Source: Pseudomonas kitaguniensis | Lineage (GTDB): Bacteria > Pseudomonadota > Gammaproteobacteria > Pseudomonadales > Pseudomonadaceae | DNA length: 64,000 bases | Assembly: GCF_009296165.1 (NCBI RefSeq) | Contig: NZ_VUAZ01000003.1 | Span: 87,571 to 151,570 of the forward strand | Direction of reading: 5' to 3' | Shown here: positions 34,871 to 44,983 of the stretch, in pieces | How the letters are laid out: every line of letters starts with the position of its first letter | Numbering within the stretch: the first letter of the stretch is position 1 | The notes under the pieces: generated by a model | Databases searched by the model: none | What the model saw: the letters and a program-made list of their open reading frames with translations, nothing else | Told to the model about the DNA's origin: nothing | Made by a program: the position numbers and the translations under genes

Positions 34871-36936
34871 CTAGAGCATCGGTGAATGGCTGACCACTCG
34901 CAACGCCAGGCCTTCATACGCGTCCAGCGTGATGGTGAACTCGCCGTCGGCAGTCAGATCGCCCTCGACGCGCTCGTTGATGATGTCCACCACCGGCCCT
35001 GGCGCGATGTCGGGCAAGTGCAGGGTTTCGGTGATCGCTGTAGCGCCAAAGTTCAGGGCGGTGATTTGCGTGCCTTTACCGGCCGGCAGTTCGTGAACCA
35101 TGATCAACAAGCCTGGGTTCTCGACCTCCGGCACCAGAATCTGGCGGCTGGCGGCGATGTCGTATGCGCGGCGCACTGCGAGAATTTTTTGCAGTTGCGA
35201 GGCAAATGACTGCGGGTCTTGCAACTGGCTGTTGAGGCTGCCGTACAAAGATTTGGCGCGCGGCATCTGCCCCGCCGAACACTCTGCGTGCGGGTTCAGG
35301 TCGACCAGGTCATAGGCACCGCGATGAACCCAACGGGTGTCGCCATCCGCCATCAAATGCGCTACGTCATCGGCGGCCAGCGGCAACGCGCCGACCAGGT
35401 CCCAACCCGACAAGGCAAACACGCCGGGTTGCATGGCGTTGTACATCGCCAACAACAAATGGATCTGGCGGATTTGCTCTATGTCCGCCGGTGTAATCGC
35501 GTCCAGGTCACGAATACCCAGCGCTGCGGTGATGATGCTGGCCGTGGTGCAGGACACGCCGTTAGTGACGAATTTCAGGTTATACGGCGCATGTTCACCG
35601 GCCAGACGTTCGTACATCTGTTCGCGGATATGCTCGCGCAGGATGCTGCCGGGGAAGGTCTGGCCCTGGAAGAGGTAACTGTCGTGAGCGTGCAATGTCC
35701 AAAAATGCACCAGCTCCAGCGTCATCTCATCGTGGTTCTGCAACGCGTGAATCAACGAGCCGGGGTCGATGCCCTGGCTGTGCATTTCGCGCAGCATCAG
35801 GCGCAGAAACTCCGTGTCGCCCATCAGCAACGCATGTTGATACGCGGCCGGGTGATGAAGTCATAGGACAGGTCGGCGCCGCCGTGGGACATCGCGGCAA
35901 TGTCGTCAACCGTGAGGTTCAACTCCTGAAAGCTGAAACCGCCGGCCTTGCGAATCGCACCGCCGAGCAACTGGTTGCCGGTGATCGACAGCGGGTGGCT
36001 TTCTGACCAGGCGGTGCCGTCCAGCTTGCGCTCCACGCCAAGGAAGCCGTTGGCGTCAAGGCGCAGGATCTTCGCGCCCATCACGTCAATCGCATGCAAG
36101 GCGTCGCCAATGATCATCTGCTGCGCGGCGAACGAGGGGTCCAGCCAGTTGAGCGACGGCTGGCCTTCCTTGAAGTAATGCAGGTACACCCAGCGGCGCG
36201 GTTTGCCATCGACGCCCACCACCACCGCAGTGGCGCTCCAGTCGGTTTCCTTGACGCCGGGCTCGAAAAAGATCACCCGTTGCAACTGGCCGACAATGTA
36301 GTGCTTGTCGCGCAGCGCATCGACCTGCAAGGGGCTGAGGTTCTGCGCATCACGCCCCTCGGCCACATCGGGCAGCAACGGCCAGTCTTCCTCGCGTATT
36401 TCGACCATGTGGTATAGGCCGGGATAGTCCTCATACGCCATCTCGGCCAAGCGAAAATCTGCGCCCTTGCCGGTGTGGGACGGGATTACGTCGTCGATGA
36501 TCACCGCGTTGTGCGCGGCGGCCATGCGCGTCAACGCTTGCAACTGCGCCTCGGTGCCCAGTTGCGGGTCGATGTCGAAACTGATGCGGTCAAAATTGCC
36601 GTCGATGGTTGGCGTATGCCGAGTACCGGAGAGGCCCCCGGACTTTTTCAGCGGGCCGTTGTGAATGCCCTGGATGCCGATTTTCGACAGCGCATGCCAC
36701 AGGCTCTCATCGCCCAACGCCTCCAGCACCGTGCCGTTCTCACGCGTGACAATCGAGGCCGGGTAGGCGGTAAACCACACCGAGGACAAGGCTGAAGCAT
36801 CACGCGGCCGAGTGTGCGCATATGGCTGTTGCCACAACCGCCCCTGCCCCGAGTAGAGCTTGGCGCGTTGGCGCGCCGCGTTGAGCATCGATTGTTGCAC
36901 CAGCCAGTTCACATGATCGTTGTCCGCCGCCGTCAT
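34871..36936 (-). pseudogene. GH13 trehalose synthase-like (alpha-amylase family) gene with frameshift
   Basis: Two frames together give a roughly 690-residue GH13 protein of the maltose/trehalose-modifying group. The first (to 35824) has [22 protein letters not shown] and [11 protein letters not shown], the latter carrying the nucleophile Asp; the second (from 35830) has [12 protein letters not shown]. They join as [17 protein letters not shown] if one base is restored in GCGGCCGG at 35844-35851. Either the gene is inactivated or the assembly has an error. ATG 36936 is chosen as start; a longer N-terminus is possible. Confidence 0.8.
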
Positions 36937-37018
36937 AAGCCTACTACCTGTGGTCGTGAAAAGGTTACTCGTAAGCATAGGAGCCGCAAGCGGGGCTATT
37001 CGTTGCATCGCAATGCGC

Positions 37019-37828
37019 TTAACCAGGCAACTGCCGATACTGCATGGGCGTAAACCCGGTCAACGCCTTGAATTGGCGGGTAAACGCGCTGTGGTCGGTG
37101 TAGCCACATTGCAGCGCCACCTGGGTGATCGGCAACGCGCTGCGCAGCAACCGATGCGCGTGTTCCAGGCGCACTTTCTGGATCATCTGCCGGGGCGTCA
37201 GGTGGAAGATGCGGTTGCAGTAGCGCTCCAGCTGCGCCACGGAAATGCCGGCGACCTGGGTCAGCTCAGCGAGGCTGATGCGCCGGCTGAAATGCGCGCG
37301 GATGTAATCATCGACAGCCGCCAGGCGCTGGTACGCCGGATGGGTTTGGCTGGCCGATTGCAGGTCGACCGAGATACCCGCCAGGCCGATGATGTGGCCT
37401 GCATGGTTGTACAGCGGCGATTTATGCGTGAGGCACCAGCCGGGTTCGCGGCTGCCGTAGAGGTGCAGTTCAAGCTGATCGTCCAGCACCTCGCCGTGTT
37501 GCAGCACACGCAGGTCCTGCTCGGTGTAACCCGGGCCAAGTTGCGCGGGGAACACCTCGGCGCTGGTCTTGCCGAGCAACGGTTGCAGATGTTTAAGGCC
37601 ACAGCGTTGCACCAGGGTGCGGTTGGCCAGCACGTAACGCGCGTTGATGTCTTTGATGAAAATCGTCGCATTGGGGATCACATCGAGCATCGGCAACAAC
37701 TGCGCGACCCCGGCCAGTAGCTGCTCGATGCTGTGCGGGCGACTCGCCTCACTGCCTTGGCAGAGGGTCGTAAACACGCTGTGCAACATGCCTTGCACCC
37801 CACATTTTTCAGGTTGACTGCGAGTCAT
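37019..37828 (-). CDS. AraC-family regulator with N-terminal PAS domain
   Basis: The product (about 269 residues from ATG 37828) has a PAS-like sensor ([27 protein letters not shown], about residues 45-150) and a C-terminal AraC DNA-binding domain with two helix-turn-helix units ([21 protein letters not shown] and [21 protein letters not shown]). It is divergent from the 4-hydroxyproline operon, across about 190 bases, and is the obvious candidate activator. The PAS domain could bind hydroxyproline, which is an inference. Confidence 0.85.
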   Translation of the reverse strand: MTRSQPEKCGVQGMLHSVFTTLCQGSEASRPHSIEQLLAGVAQLLPMLDVIPNATIFIKDINARYVLANRTLVQRCGLKHLQPLLGKTSAEVFPAQLGPGYTEQDLRVLQHGEVLDDQLELHLYGSREPGWCLTHKSPLYNHAGHIIGLAGISVDLQSASQTHPAYQRLAAVDDYIRAHFSRRISLAELTQVAGISVAQLERYCNRIFHLTPRQMIQKVRLEHAHRLLRSALPITQVALQCGYTDHSAFTRQFKALTGFTPMQYRQLPG

Positions 37829-38020
37829 CGTGCCGCACGCCCGTAGTGCTGTCGAGCGCGGCAAACTGTGCCGATTTCGTCACTCAAGCGAACGCAAACC
37901 ATCAATCGTTGGCGCACCGATCGGTTCACGCTGTGCGCACTGCCTGCCTTGCGAATAACTCACAAAAAGGCGACAAAAAAAGTGCCTGAGCCCTTCCCCG
38001 CCCGCTGCACGGAGCCTGTT
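37829..38020. promoter_or_regulatory. Divergent promoter region of the hydroxyproline operon
   Basis: 192 bases separate the AraC/PAS regulator and the epimerase gene, which are transcribed apart. Both promoters and the regulator's operators should lie here. No clear repeat could be assigned by eye. Confidence 0.5.
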
Positions 38021-38947
38021 ATGAAACGCCTGCACGTCATTGATTCGCACACCGGCGGTGAACCCACGCGCCTGGTGCTGACGGGTTTCCCCGAGCTTAC
38101 CGGCGCGAGCCTTGCCGACAAACGCGACAACCTGCGCGACGCACATGACGCATGGCGCCGCGCCTGCCTGCTGGAACCTCGCGGCAATGACGTTCTGGTC
38201 GGCGCGCTGTACTGCGAGCCGGTAACGCCAGGCGCGACGTGCGGGGTGATCTTCTTCAACAATGCCGGTTACCTCGGCATGTGTGGCCACGGCACCATCG
38301 GCCTGGTTGCCTCGCTGCACCACTTGGGTCGCATCGAACCCGGCGTTCATCGCATCGACACGCCGGTGGGCGCCGTGACCGCGACGCTGCACGCAGACGG
38401 CGCCGTGACCTTGCGCAATGTGCCCGCCTATCGCTATCGCCAGCAGGTGCCGGTGGACGTGCCAGGTTATGGCGTGGTGCACGGCGACATCGCCTGGGGC
38501 GGCAACTGGTTTTTTCTGGTGTCGGAGCACGGCCAAACGCTGCACATGGACAATGTTGACGCCCTCACCGACTACACTTGGGCGATGCTCAAGGCCCTCG
38601 AAGCCCAAGGCATTTACGCGGCGGATGGCGCGGTGATCGACCATGTTGAGCTGTTCGCCGACGACGCCCAGGCCGACAGCCGCAACTTTGTGATGTGCCC
38701 CGGCAAGGCCTACGACCGCTCGCCCTGCGGCACCGGCACCAGCGCCAAACTCGCGTGTTTGGCCGCCGACGGAACACTCAGCCCTGGCGCCTCGTGGGTG
38801 CAAGCGAGCATCACCGGCAGCCTGTTCCAGGTCCACTATGAATGGGACGGCGACCGTGTAAGCCCGTTCATTACCGGCCGCGCCTACATGACCGCCGACA
38901 GCACCTTGCTGATCGACGAGCAGGACCCTTTCGCCTGGGGCATCTGA
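38021..38947 (+). CDS. lhpA: 4-hydroxyproline 2-epimerase
   Basis: The start is ATG 38021, with GGAG upstream. The 308-residue product belongs to the proline racemase fold, with both catalytic cysteines: Cys88 in MCGHGTIG and Cys235 in SPCGTGTS. It begins [15 protein letters not shown], typical of the family. It converts trans-4-hydroxy-L-proline to cis-4-hydroxy-D-proline in the cytoplasm. Neighbouring DHDPS-like and FAD-dehydrogenase genes complete the next two steps, which favours the epimerase over a proline racemase or dehydratase. Confidence 0.92.
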   Translation: MKRLHVIDSHTGGEPTRLVLTGFPELTGASLADKRDNLRDAHDAWRRACLLEPRGNDVLVGALYCEPVTPGATCGVIFFNNAGYLGMCGHGTIGLVASLHHLGRIEPGVHRIDTPVGAVTATLHADGAVTLRNVPAYRYRQQVPVDVPGYGVVHGDIAWGGNWFFLVSEHGQTLHMDNVDALTDYTWAMLKALEAQGIYAADGAVIDHVELFADDAQADSRNFVMCPGKAYDRSPCGTGTSAKLACLAADGTLSPGASWVQASITGSLFQVHYEWDGDRVSPFITGRAYMTADSTLLIDEQDPFAWGI

Positions 38948-38990
38948 GCCCGCACTTTACTTTCACCGAACGTTGCAAGGAGCTAGCGCC

Positions 38991-39935
38991 ATGCAAAACG
39001 CCATCTTTACCGGTTGCATCCCCGCGTTGATGACCCCGTGCACGCCTGAGCGTCGACCGGACTTCGACGCTTTGGTTGCCAAGGGCCACGAGTTGACCGA
39101 AATCGGCATGCGCGCCGTGGTGTATTGCGGCTCCATGGGTGACTGGCCGCTGCTCACCGAGGCCGAGCGCCAGGAAGGCGTGGCGCGCCTGGTGGCCGCT
39201 GGCGTGCCGACCATCGTCGGCACCGGCGCAGTCAACAGCCGTGAGGCGGTCGCGCATGCTGCACATGCCGAAAAAGTCGGCGCGCACGGCTTGATGGTGA
39301 TTCCGCGCGTGCTGTCCCGGGGCGCCTCGACCACCGCGCAAAAGGCGCACTTCTCAGCCATCCTCAAGGCCGCGCCGAACTTGCCGGCGGTGATCTATAA
39401 CAGCCCTTATTACGGTTTTGCGACCCGCGCCGAGCTGTTCTTTGAACTGCGCCGCGAACACCCGAATCTGGTCGGCTTCAAGGAGTTCGGCGGCGCTGCC
39501 GACCTGCGTTACGCGGCAGAGAACATCACCGCGCAGGACGAAAACGTGAGCCTGATGGTCGGCGTCGACACCCAAGTGGTGCACGGCTTCGTTAACTGCA
39601 ACGCGACCGGCGCGATCACTGGCATCGGCAACGCGCTGCCACGCGAAGTGTTGCACCTGGTGGCCCTGAGCAAACAAGCTGCCAATGGTGACGCCAAGGC
39701 CCGCCGCCTGGCCCGCGAGCTGGAAGCTGCGCTGGGCGTGCTCTCGTCTTTTGACGAAGGCTGCGACCTGGTGCTGTTTTACAAGCACCTGATGGTACTC
39801 AACGGTGACCAGGGTTATGCCCTGCATTTCAACCCAACCGATGCGCTCAGCGATGCCCAGCGCGGTTACGCCGAGCAACAGTACACGCTGTTCCGCCAGT
39901 GGTACGCCCACTGGTCGGCCGAGCTTGAGGCCTAG
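38991..39935 (+). CDS. lhpC: DHDPS-family deaminase, likely of the hydroxyproline pathway
   Basis: ATG 38991 follows AAGGAG. The 314-residue TIM-barrel enzyme has the Schiff-base Lys164 in GFKEFGG and Tyr136 in VIYNSPYYG. In this operon the expected role is conversion of delta-1-pyrroline-4-hydroxy-2-carboxylate to 2-oxoglutarate semialdehyde with loss of ammonia. The family also contains dihydrodipicolinate synthase and aldolases, so the call rests on context. The next gene follows after 3 bases. Confidence 0.82.
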   Translation: MQNAIFTGCIPALMTPCTPERRPDFDALVAKGHELTEIGMRAVVYCGSMGDWPLLTEAERQEGVARLVAAGVPTIVGTGAVNSREAVAHAAHAEKVGAHGLMVIPRVLSRGASTTAQKAHFSAILKAAPNLPAVIYNSPYYGFATRAELFFELRREHPNLVGFKEFGGAADLRYAAENITAQDENVSLMVGVDTQVVHGFVNCNATGAITGIGNALPREVLHLVALSKQAANGDAKARRLARELEAALGVLSSFDEGCDLVLFYKHLMVLNGDQGYALHFNPTDALSDAQRGYAEQQYTLFRQWYAHWSAELEA

Positions 39936-39938
39936 GCC

Positions 39939-41180
39939 ATGCCCGACACTCGCAGCGCCGATATAGCCGTCGTCGGCGCCGGTATCATGGGTGTCGCCTG
40001 TGCCTTGCAATTCGCGCGTCAGGGCAAGCGCGTGGTGCTCATCGACCCGCAGGCACCCGGCATGGGCGCCTCGTACGGGAATGCCGGGCACCTGGCGACC
40101 GAGCAGGTTTTTCCGATTGCCGATGCCTCAATCCTCACGCGGCTGCCCGCCATGCTGATGGACCCCATGGGCCCGCTGCGCCTGGACTGGCAATACCTGC
40201 CCCGCGCCCTGCCCTGGTTTGCGCGCCTGCTGTTGAACCTGCGCCCGGCGAACTACCAGCGCACGGTGGCGGGCCTACGCGCGCTCAATGAAAGCAGCCT
40301 GGGTGCCTGGCAACGCTTGCTGCGCTCAATTGATCGCGCGCACCTGCTGCGCGAAGACGGCTCGCTGCTGGTGTTCGAGCGTGCCGAGTCACGTGGAGCG
40401 ATCGATGCGCTGCGCCAGCGTATGCAACAACAAAACGTCGCGGTGGCGTTGTGGTCGGCCGATGCGCTTCGCACGCTGGCGCCGCAATTGAGCGATGCGC
40501 TTCAAGGCGGTCTGTTTTTCCCGAGCACCGGGCATTTTCTGGACCCCTACCAAGTGGTCTGCGAGTTGGTCAGCGCAGCCAAGGCCGAAGGCGTGCAGTT
40601 GCTCAAGCAACGCGTGCTGGATGGGCGGCTGCAGGCGGACGGTGTGTCGCTGATCACCGACCAAGGCTCGTTTACCGCACGCCAGGTGCTGATCGCATGC
40701 GGCGCCCACTCGGCCAAGCTCACCGCGGCACTGACCGGCAAAAAAGTCCCGCTGGACACCGAGCGCGGTTACCACCTGATGCTGCCGCACGAGCACAATC
40801 GCCTGCCGTTTGCGGTGACGTCGTTCGAACGCAAATTCATCATGACGCCCATGAGCGCAGGCCTGCGCCTGGCCGGCACGGTTGAGTTCGCAGGGCTCAA
40901 GCGGCCGGCGAATATGCAACGTGCCTGGCAGTTGCACCGGCTGAGCCAGGGCTTGTTTCGTGAGGACCTGAGCGCGGAAGGCGCGACAGCGTGGATGGGG
41001 TTTCGGCCGTCGTTACCCGACTCGCTGCCGATTATTGATCAGGTGTGCGACGGCAGGGTATTGCTTGCGTTCGGGCACCAGCATTTAGGCTTGACGCAGG
41101 CGGCGGTGACGGCGGAAATGGTTGCGCGGTTGGCGACTTCAACGCCGTCGTCGTCGCCTTATCGACTGGACCGGTTCTGA
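39939..41180 (+). CDS. FAD-dependent D-amino acid (hydroxy-D-proline) dehydrogenase
   Basis: The 413-residue DadA-type protein has an N-terminal dinucleotide motif DIAVVGAGIMGVACAL and a C-terminal FAD site near GRVLLAFGHQHLGLTQA. In context it oxidises cis-4-hydroxy-D-proline, passing electrons to the respiratory chain. It is single-chain, unlike the multi-subunit dehydrogenase of some Pseudomonas. The pathway's last enzyme, 2-oxoglutarate semialdehyde dehydrogenase, is not in the window. Confidence 0.85.
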   Translation: MPDTRSADIAVVGAGIMGVACALQFARQGKRVVLIDPQAPGMGASYGNAGHLATEQVFPIADASILTRLPAMLMDPMGPLRLDWQYLPRALPWFARLLLNLRPANYQRTVAGLRALNESSLGAWQRLLRSIDRAHLLREDGSLLVFERAESRGAIDALRQRMQQQNVAVALWSADALRTLAPQLSDALQGGLFFPSTGHFLDPYQVVCELVSAAKAEGVQLLKQRVLDGRLQADGVSLITDQGSFTARQVLIACGAHSAKLTAALTGKKVPLDTERGYHLMLPHEHNRLPFAVTSFERKFIMTPMSAGLRLAGTVEFAGLKRPANMQRAWQLHRLSQGLFREDLSAEGATAWMGFRPSLPDSLPIIDQVCDGRVLLAFGHQHLGLTQAAVTAEMVARLATSTPSSSPYRLDRF

Positions 41181-41202
41181 TTAAACCCATCGACCGAGCT
41201 GT

Positions 41203-42117
41203 TTAAGCGCGGGTTTGGGATGCGTTTAACAGCGCATCAGCCATCTGTTGAATCTCATCGCGCATCCACAGCTTCGCCAACCAGCCCGCCGGAATGCCTT
41301 GCACAGCGTAGTACGCCCCGGCCAACTGGCCCACAATGGCTGCGGTGGTGTCCGCATCATCACCCAAATTTGCAGCGGCGAGCACGGCATCAGCAAAGCT
41401 GTCGGTGTGCTGGAAGCACCAGAACGCAGCCTCCAAAGACGCCACCGAATACCCGGAACCGGTGATCTCATCGCGTGATTTATGGCGGTACTCGCCGCCT
41501 GCGATGGCAATGACTTTAGGCGCGGTCAAGCCACCGGCAGACAGGCTCAAAACGTCATCTTTCGAGGCTCCGCTCAGGGCGTTGCTGATTGCGCACGCCA
41601 GCACCACACAGCACTCGATTGCCTCCTGAGCCGCATGCGTGGTGCATGAGCTTTTGATGGTAAATGTGCGGACGTTTTGCGCGTTGGGGAAGAAGTACAA
41701 CACCACAGGCGCAAGGCGCATCATCGAACCGTTGCCGGCGGAATACGGATGTGTAGAACCGGCAAAGGGCTCGCCGCTTTGCTCGAATGTGGCCAATGCC
41801 TCACGCACGGTCATGCCGATATCAAAACATTCGCCGGTAGCGCTCAGGTAACCCCACTTCCACCAATTCAGGTAGCGACCCATTTGGTCTTTGGCGTCAA
41901 AGCCGCCCTTGCGCAACAGGCTTTCGGCGAGGCACAACGCCATCGACGTATCGTCCGTCCATTGGCCGGGTTTGAGCTTGAATGGGCCGCCGCCGAGCAT
42001 GTCGGTAACCGGCGTAAACGAGCCGCGCGGCATGAACTCGACGGTGGTGCCCACGGCGTCACCGCAGGCCAAGCCGAGCAAACTACCGCGATAGCGGTCT
42101 GAAAGCGTAATAGACAC
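41203..42117 (-). CDS. ADP-ribosylglycohydrolase family protein (DraG/ARH-like)
   Basis: The 304-residue protein has GLACGDAVGTTVEF, QWTDDTSMA (metal-binding Asp pair) and GDDADTTAA near the C-terminus, the binuclear Mg/Mn site of ARH/DraG hydrolases. It removes ADP-ribose from a modified protein, nucleic acid or small molecule; no ADP-ribosyltransferase is adjacent, so the target is unknown. It is convergent with the dehydrogenase gene. Confidence 0.9.
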   Translation of the reverse strand: MSITLSDRYRGSLLGLACGDAVGTTVEFMPRGSFTPVTDMLGGGPFKLKPGQWTDDTSMALCLAESLLRKGGFDAKDQMGRYLNWWKWGYLSATGECFDIGMTVREALATFEQSGEPFAGSTHPYSAGNGSMMRLAPVVLYFFPNAQNVRTFTIKSSCTTHAAQEAIECCVVLACAISNALSGASKDDVLSLSAGGLTAPKVIAIAGGEYRHKSRDEITGSGYSVASLEAAFWCFQHTDSFADAVLAAANLGDDADTTAAIVGQLAGAYYAVQGIPAGWLAKLWMRDEIQQMADALLNASQTRA

Positions 42118-42168
42118 CGGCGCTCCTTGATCAAAACGCGTGCAAAAAATGAGTCAACGGCGCCCATG

Positions 42169-43179
42169 CTACTTCACCCATCGCTTCTCCTTCGAGGGGC
42201 GATAGCCGAAATAGGCGCTGTAACATCGACTGAAATGACTCGGCGAAACGAACCCGCACGCCACCAGCACCTCCACCTGCGACAGCTCCGTATGCTGCAA
42301 CAAGCGCCGTGCCTCGGTGACGCGTAATTCCAGGTAATAGCGCTGCGGTGTAGTGCCCAGTTGCTCCTTGAACAGCCGTTCGAGCTGGCGACGCGAGCGA
42401 CCCGCGTACACCGCCAGTTGGTCCAGCGCCAAGGGTTCTTCGAGGTTGGCGTCCATCAGTTTCACCACCTCGCGCAGCGGCGCGCTGACGCACAGGTTTT
42501 CCGTGGGTTTAATGCGCCGGTAGCGCGACTCCTCGAAGGCCAGAATATCTTCAACGCCTTCGACCAAGGCTTTGCCATGCAGGCCTTTGATCCAATCCAA
42601 CGCCATATGAAACGCACCCGACGGGCTTGCGGCCGTCAGGCGGTCACGGTCGATCACGTAAGGTTCGCTGGTCACCAGAGCGGCTTTGGACACCTCAGCC
42701 AGCGCCGGTCGATGTTCCGGGTGGATGGCGCAGCGGTAACCCTGCAACAGGCCGGCGCGGCCAAGAAACCACGCACCATTCCACAGCCCTGCGAGGCTTA
42801 CACCCTGTTCGGCAGCGCTGCGCAATAGCTGAATAAACGCGTCATCGGCTTTGAGCTCGGTACGCAAGCCACCGCAGATCACCAGCAACTCCAGGGCCGG
42901 CAATGCCGACAGCTGCAAGCGTGCATCGGGGCGGATCACCAGGCCCAAGTCGCTGATCACTTCGCCCTCGCCGCAGCCAAACGTGCGCGTGGCAAACAGT
43001 TGAGGGCGCAACAGGTTGGCAGTGATCAGCGTATCGAGAGCCTGGGTGAAGGCTGGCAGGGAGAAGTGCTCAAGCAGCAAAAAGCCGACGCGGGTGACCG
43101 GCGACGGCTGCTGAGGATGTTCATTCAGATAGCGCAGGTTCTTGCCTTGCATGCCACCGCTGAACTGGCGTCTTTCCAT
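42169..43179 (-). CDS. GlxA-type AraC-family regulator (DJ-1/PfpI plus HTH)
   Basis: The 336-residue protein has an N-terminal class I glutamine amidotransferase-like domain (VGFLLLEHFSLPAFTQALD, and AGLWNGAWFLGRAGLL where the nucleophile position is Asn, so non-catalytic) and a C-terminal AraC domain (LDQLAVYAGRSRRQLERLFKEQLG and VEVLVACGFVSPSHFSRCY). Relatives control arginine, carnitine or glycine-betaine catabolism. The target is unknown. Confidence 0.88.
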   Translation of the reverse strand: MERRQFSGGMQGKNLRYLNEHPQQPSPVTRVGFLLLEHFSLPAFTQALDTLITANLLRPQLFATRTFGCGEGEVISDLGLVIRPDARLQLSALPALELLVICGGLRTELKADDAFIQLLRSAAEQGVSLAGLWNGAWFLGRAGLLQGYRCAIHPEHRPALAEVSKAALVTSEPYVIDRDRLTAASPSGAFHMALDWIKGLHGKALVEGVEDILAFEESRYRRIKPTENLCVSAPLREVVKLMDANLEEPLALDQLAVYAGRSRRQLERLFKEQLGTTPQRYYLELRVTEARRLLQHTELSQVEVLVACGFVSPSHFSRCYSAYFGYRPSKEKRWVK

Positions 43180-43546
43180 TGAGGGTCAGCCCACGCTTAT
43201 TGTTGATGCCGTGGGCGCCATCTTAGAGGATCGGGCTGCCGAAACGGCGAAAACGTGGCATCCAGTTATCCAGGATCTGTGCGGACGCCAACACATGATG
43301 CGCACAGCCGATCAACAACCGGCGATGCCCGGCGCGCTTTACCCTGGCAAAAGCGGCTCATTGCATTCGCAGGGTCGCATGAAGCGTACATCAAGGCTAA
43401 AAATACACCGCGCATCTGATACGGTTTTTTATTTGCCATCTGCATCTGTATTGAAAACCGCCAGGGGCGGACAATACGTCAATTCCCGACACCCTTGTCG
43501 AGCGCGGCAGGAACATTTCTGCCGTCCCCTTCCCTTCGGAGGCGTT

Positions 43547-43630
43547 ATGACCAAGATGGCACTTTTTCTGTTCGGCTTTTTAGTGCTGACCATCGGCATT
43601 GGCTTGCTCGCGACCATCTCACCGGTTTAG
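43547..43630 (+). CDS. 27-residue membrane protein
   Basis: CGGAGG at 43537-43542 is ideally placed before the ATG. The peptide MTKMALFLFGFLVLTI... is one hydrophobic helix ending in SPV. Short proteins of this kind recur in Pseudomonas. Function unknown. Confidence 0.6.
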   Translation: MTKMALFLFGFLVLTIGIGLLATISPV

Positions 43631-43658
43631 GCACGCGTGATTCGACGCTGCCGGGGCA

Positions 43659-43973
43659 TTGGCACAGCGTGCGCATCAAAGGCAGAATGGGGTTCTGCCA
43701 CGCCATTTGGATCAGGATGACTTTTTGATAAACGATCTCGACGGTCCCAGAACCGCTCAGCAAGAACTGTTTTATGACCTGGAAGATGCCGCGGCTGTTA
43801 TTGGATGGTCGGTGGTTGAGCTGACGGCCATGGCGGCCCTTGGCAAAACACCTGATGAAGCAGCGACGCTGATGAAAGTCTGTGCGTTGCTGGCTAATCA
43901 GCAGGAGAAACTTGGTGTGTATGCGGCTGAAGCCAAGGCGCAACGCATTAGAAGGTCTGACGTGGGCGATTGA
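43659..43973 (+). CDS. Hypothetical protein, start uncertain
   Basis: The frame starts at TTG 43659 and gives 104 residues, helical in the C-terminal half (EDAAAVIGWSVVELTAMAALGKTPDEAATLMKVCALL). No ATG is available in frame and the N-terminal part may not be coding. No family is recognised. Confidence 0.4.
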   Translation: MAQRAHQRQNGVLPRHLDQDDFLINDLDGPRTAQQELFYDLEDAAAVIGWSVVELTAMAALGKTPDEAATLMKVCALLANQQEKLGVYAAEAKAQRIRRSDVGD

Positions 43974-44098
43974 CGGTTGCGCGCGGCAACCGAGGAAAAC
44001 ACCGACGCTTTGAGTAGTTGCGTTCAAATTGAATTGATTCGGTCAACTACCCTGCTGGGGATCAGCTTTTCTTTTCCAGCCTGGCGCATAGACTCACC

Positions 44099-44911
44099 CT
44101 ATTTCTTATAGTAAATCTTTGATGCACGTTTATCGGATGACCACAACACGTCCGCTATATTTAGTTTCAGGACTATTCGATCTGGAGAAACTGACTCAAC
44201 AGCTTTAAGGAGCTTATAAGCTAACGTGTTATCGCCTGCTTGGGCAAGTGCATAACCGAAATCGTTATAAATGATGCAATTCGACGTATTGACAGGAAAT
44301 TCTTTGTTTAATCGATCGAGCCTATCAGGGGCCAGATAGGCCTTGACCCCTGCATAGTCCTTGTCTTTCAAACGGGCCAGTACCACGTGGTGAGCCAGCC
44401 CTAACGAATCCGTAGGGTTACCCAACTCAAGTTCCGTCACTTTTTGGCTGGCGATTTGACGAGGTAAATACCACGCATAACTAATTCCACCCTCCTCCAG
44501 ACTTCCCTCGTAACCAGAAAGCGCTTGAGAGAACGCAACATTTTTCTTAAGCAGACTTAGCGTGTCGCCCTCATATACAAACGTCTCATACTGAGTGCCA
44601 TTCAAACCGAGTCCCGGATGCCGAACGGGCCATGCGCATGTAAACAAGAAGTACGTTTTTTTTGCGTTGACGATGAATGCATCTTTTAGCACCGCATTCC
44701 CACCTTCAGGCTCGCAGGTGTCGGGAAGGTTAAATTGGTTACCGTTTTTATCGACCAAAACAGCTGAAACTGTTTCGCCATCATTACCTATTACCTGTGT
44801 AAATTCTGCCTTTACTGCGTCATTGAAAGCAGGATGGAGGTCATAAATTCTATTTTCCGCGAGCGCGGCAACAGACCAGACCAATGATGCGGCCATTACA
44901 AGTTTATTCAT
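44099..44911 (-). CDS. Secreted TPR-type protein, orphan immunity candidate (family A)
   Basis: The 270-residue product has a clean signal peptide (cut after AALA, near residue 18). The C-terminal third ends with a tetratricopeptide-like pair, YNDFGYALAQAGDNTLAYKLLKAVE and RIVLKLNIADVLWSSDKRASKIYYKK, shared with the proteins at 49789 and 52316. It lies directly downstream of a family-B protein, the same order as at 49789-51539. I infer a periplasmic immunity role from the island context; no direct evidence shows it. Confidence 0.65.
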   Translation of the reverse strand: MNKLVMAASLVWSVAALAENRIYDLHPAFNDAVKAEFTQVIGNDGETVSAVLVDKNGNQFNLPDTCEPEGGNAVLKDAFIVNAKKTYFLFTCAWPVRHPGLGLNGTQYETFVYEGDTLSLLKKNVAFSQALSGYEGSLEEGGISYAWYLPRQIASQKVTELELGNPTDSLGLAHHVVLARLKDKDYAGVKAYLAPDRLDRLNKEFPVNTSNCIIYNDFGYALAQAGDNTLAYKLLKAVESVSPDRIVLKLNIADVLWSSDKRASKIYYKK

Positions 44912-44983
44912 TAATTAAGGCTCCCCCTGTCACAGTGAAAAATTTTTCAAAAAGGTCACTGTCTGCACGTGCTTTGCGCTTGT

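Noticed and set aside
37880..38836. Minus-strand open frame opposite the epimerase
   Set aside because: The epimerase is unmistakable; the antisense frame is composition-driven.
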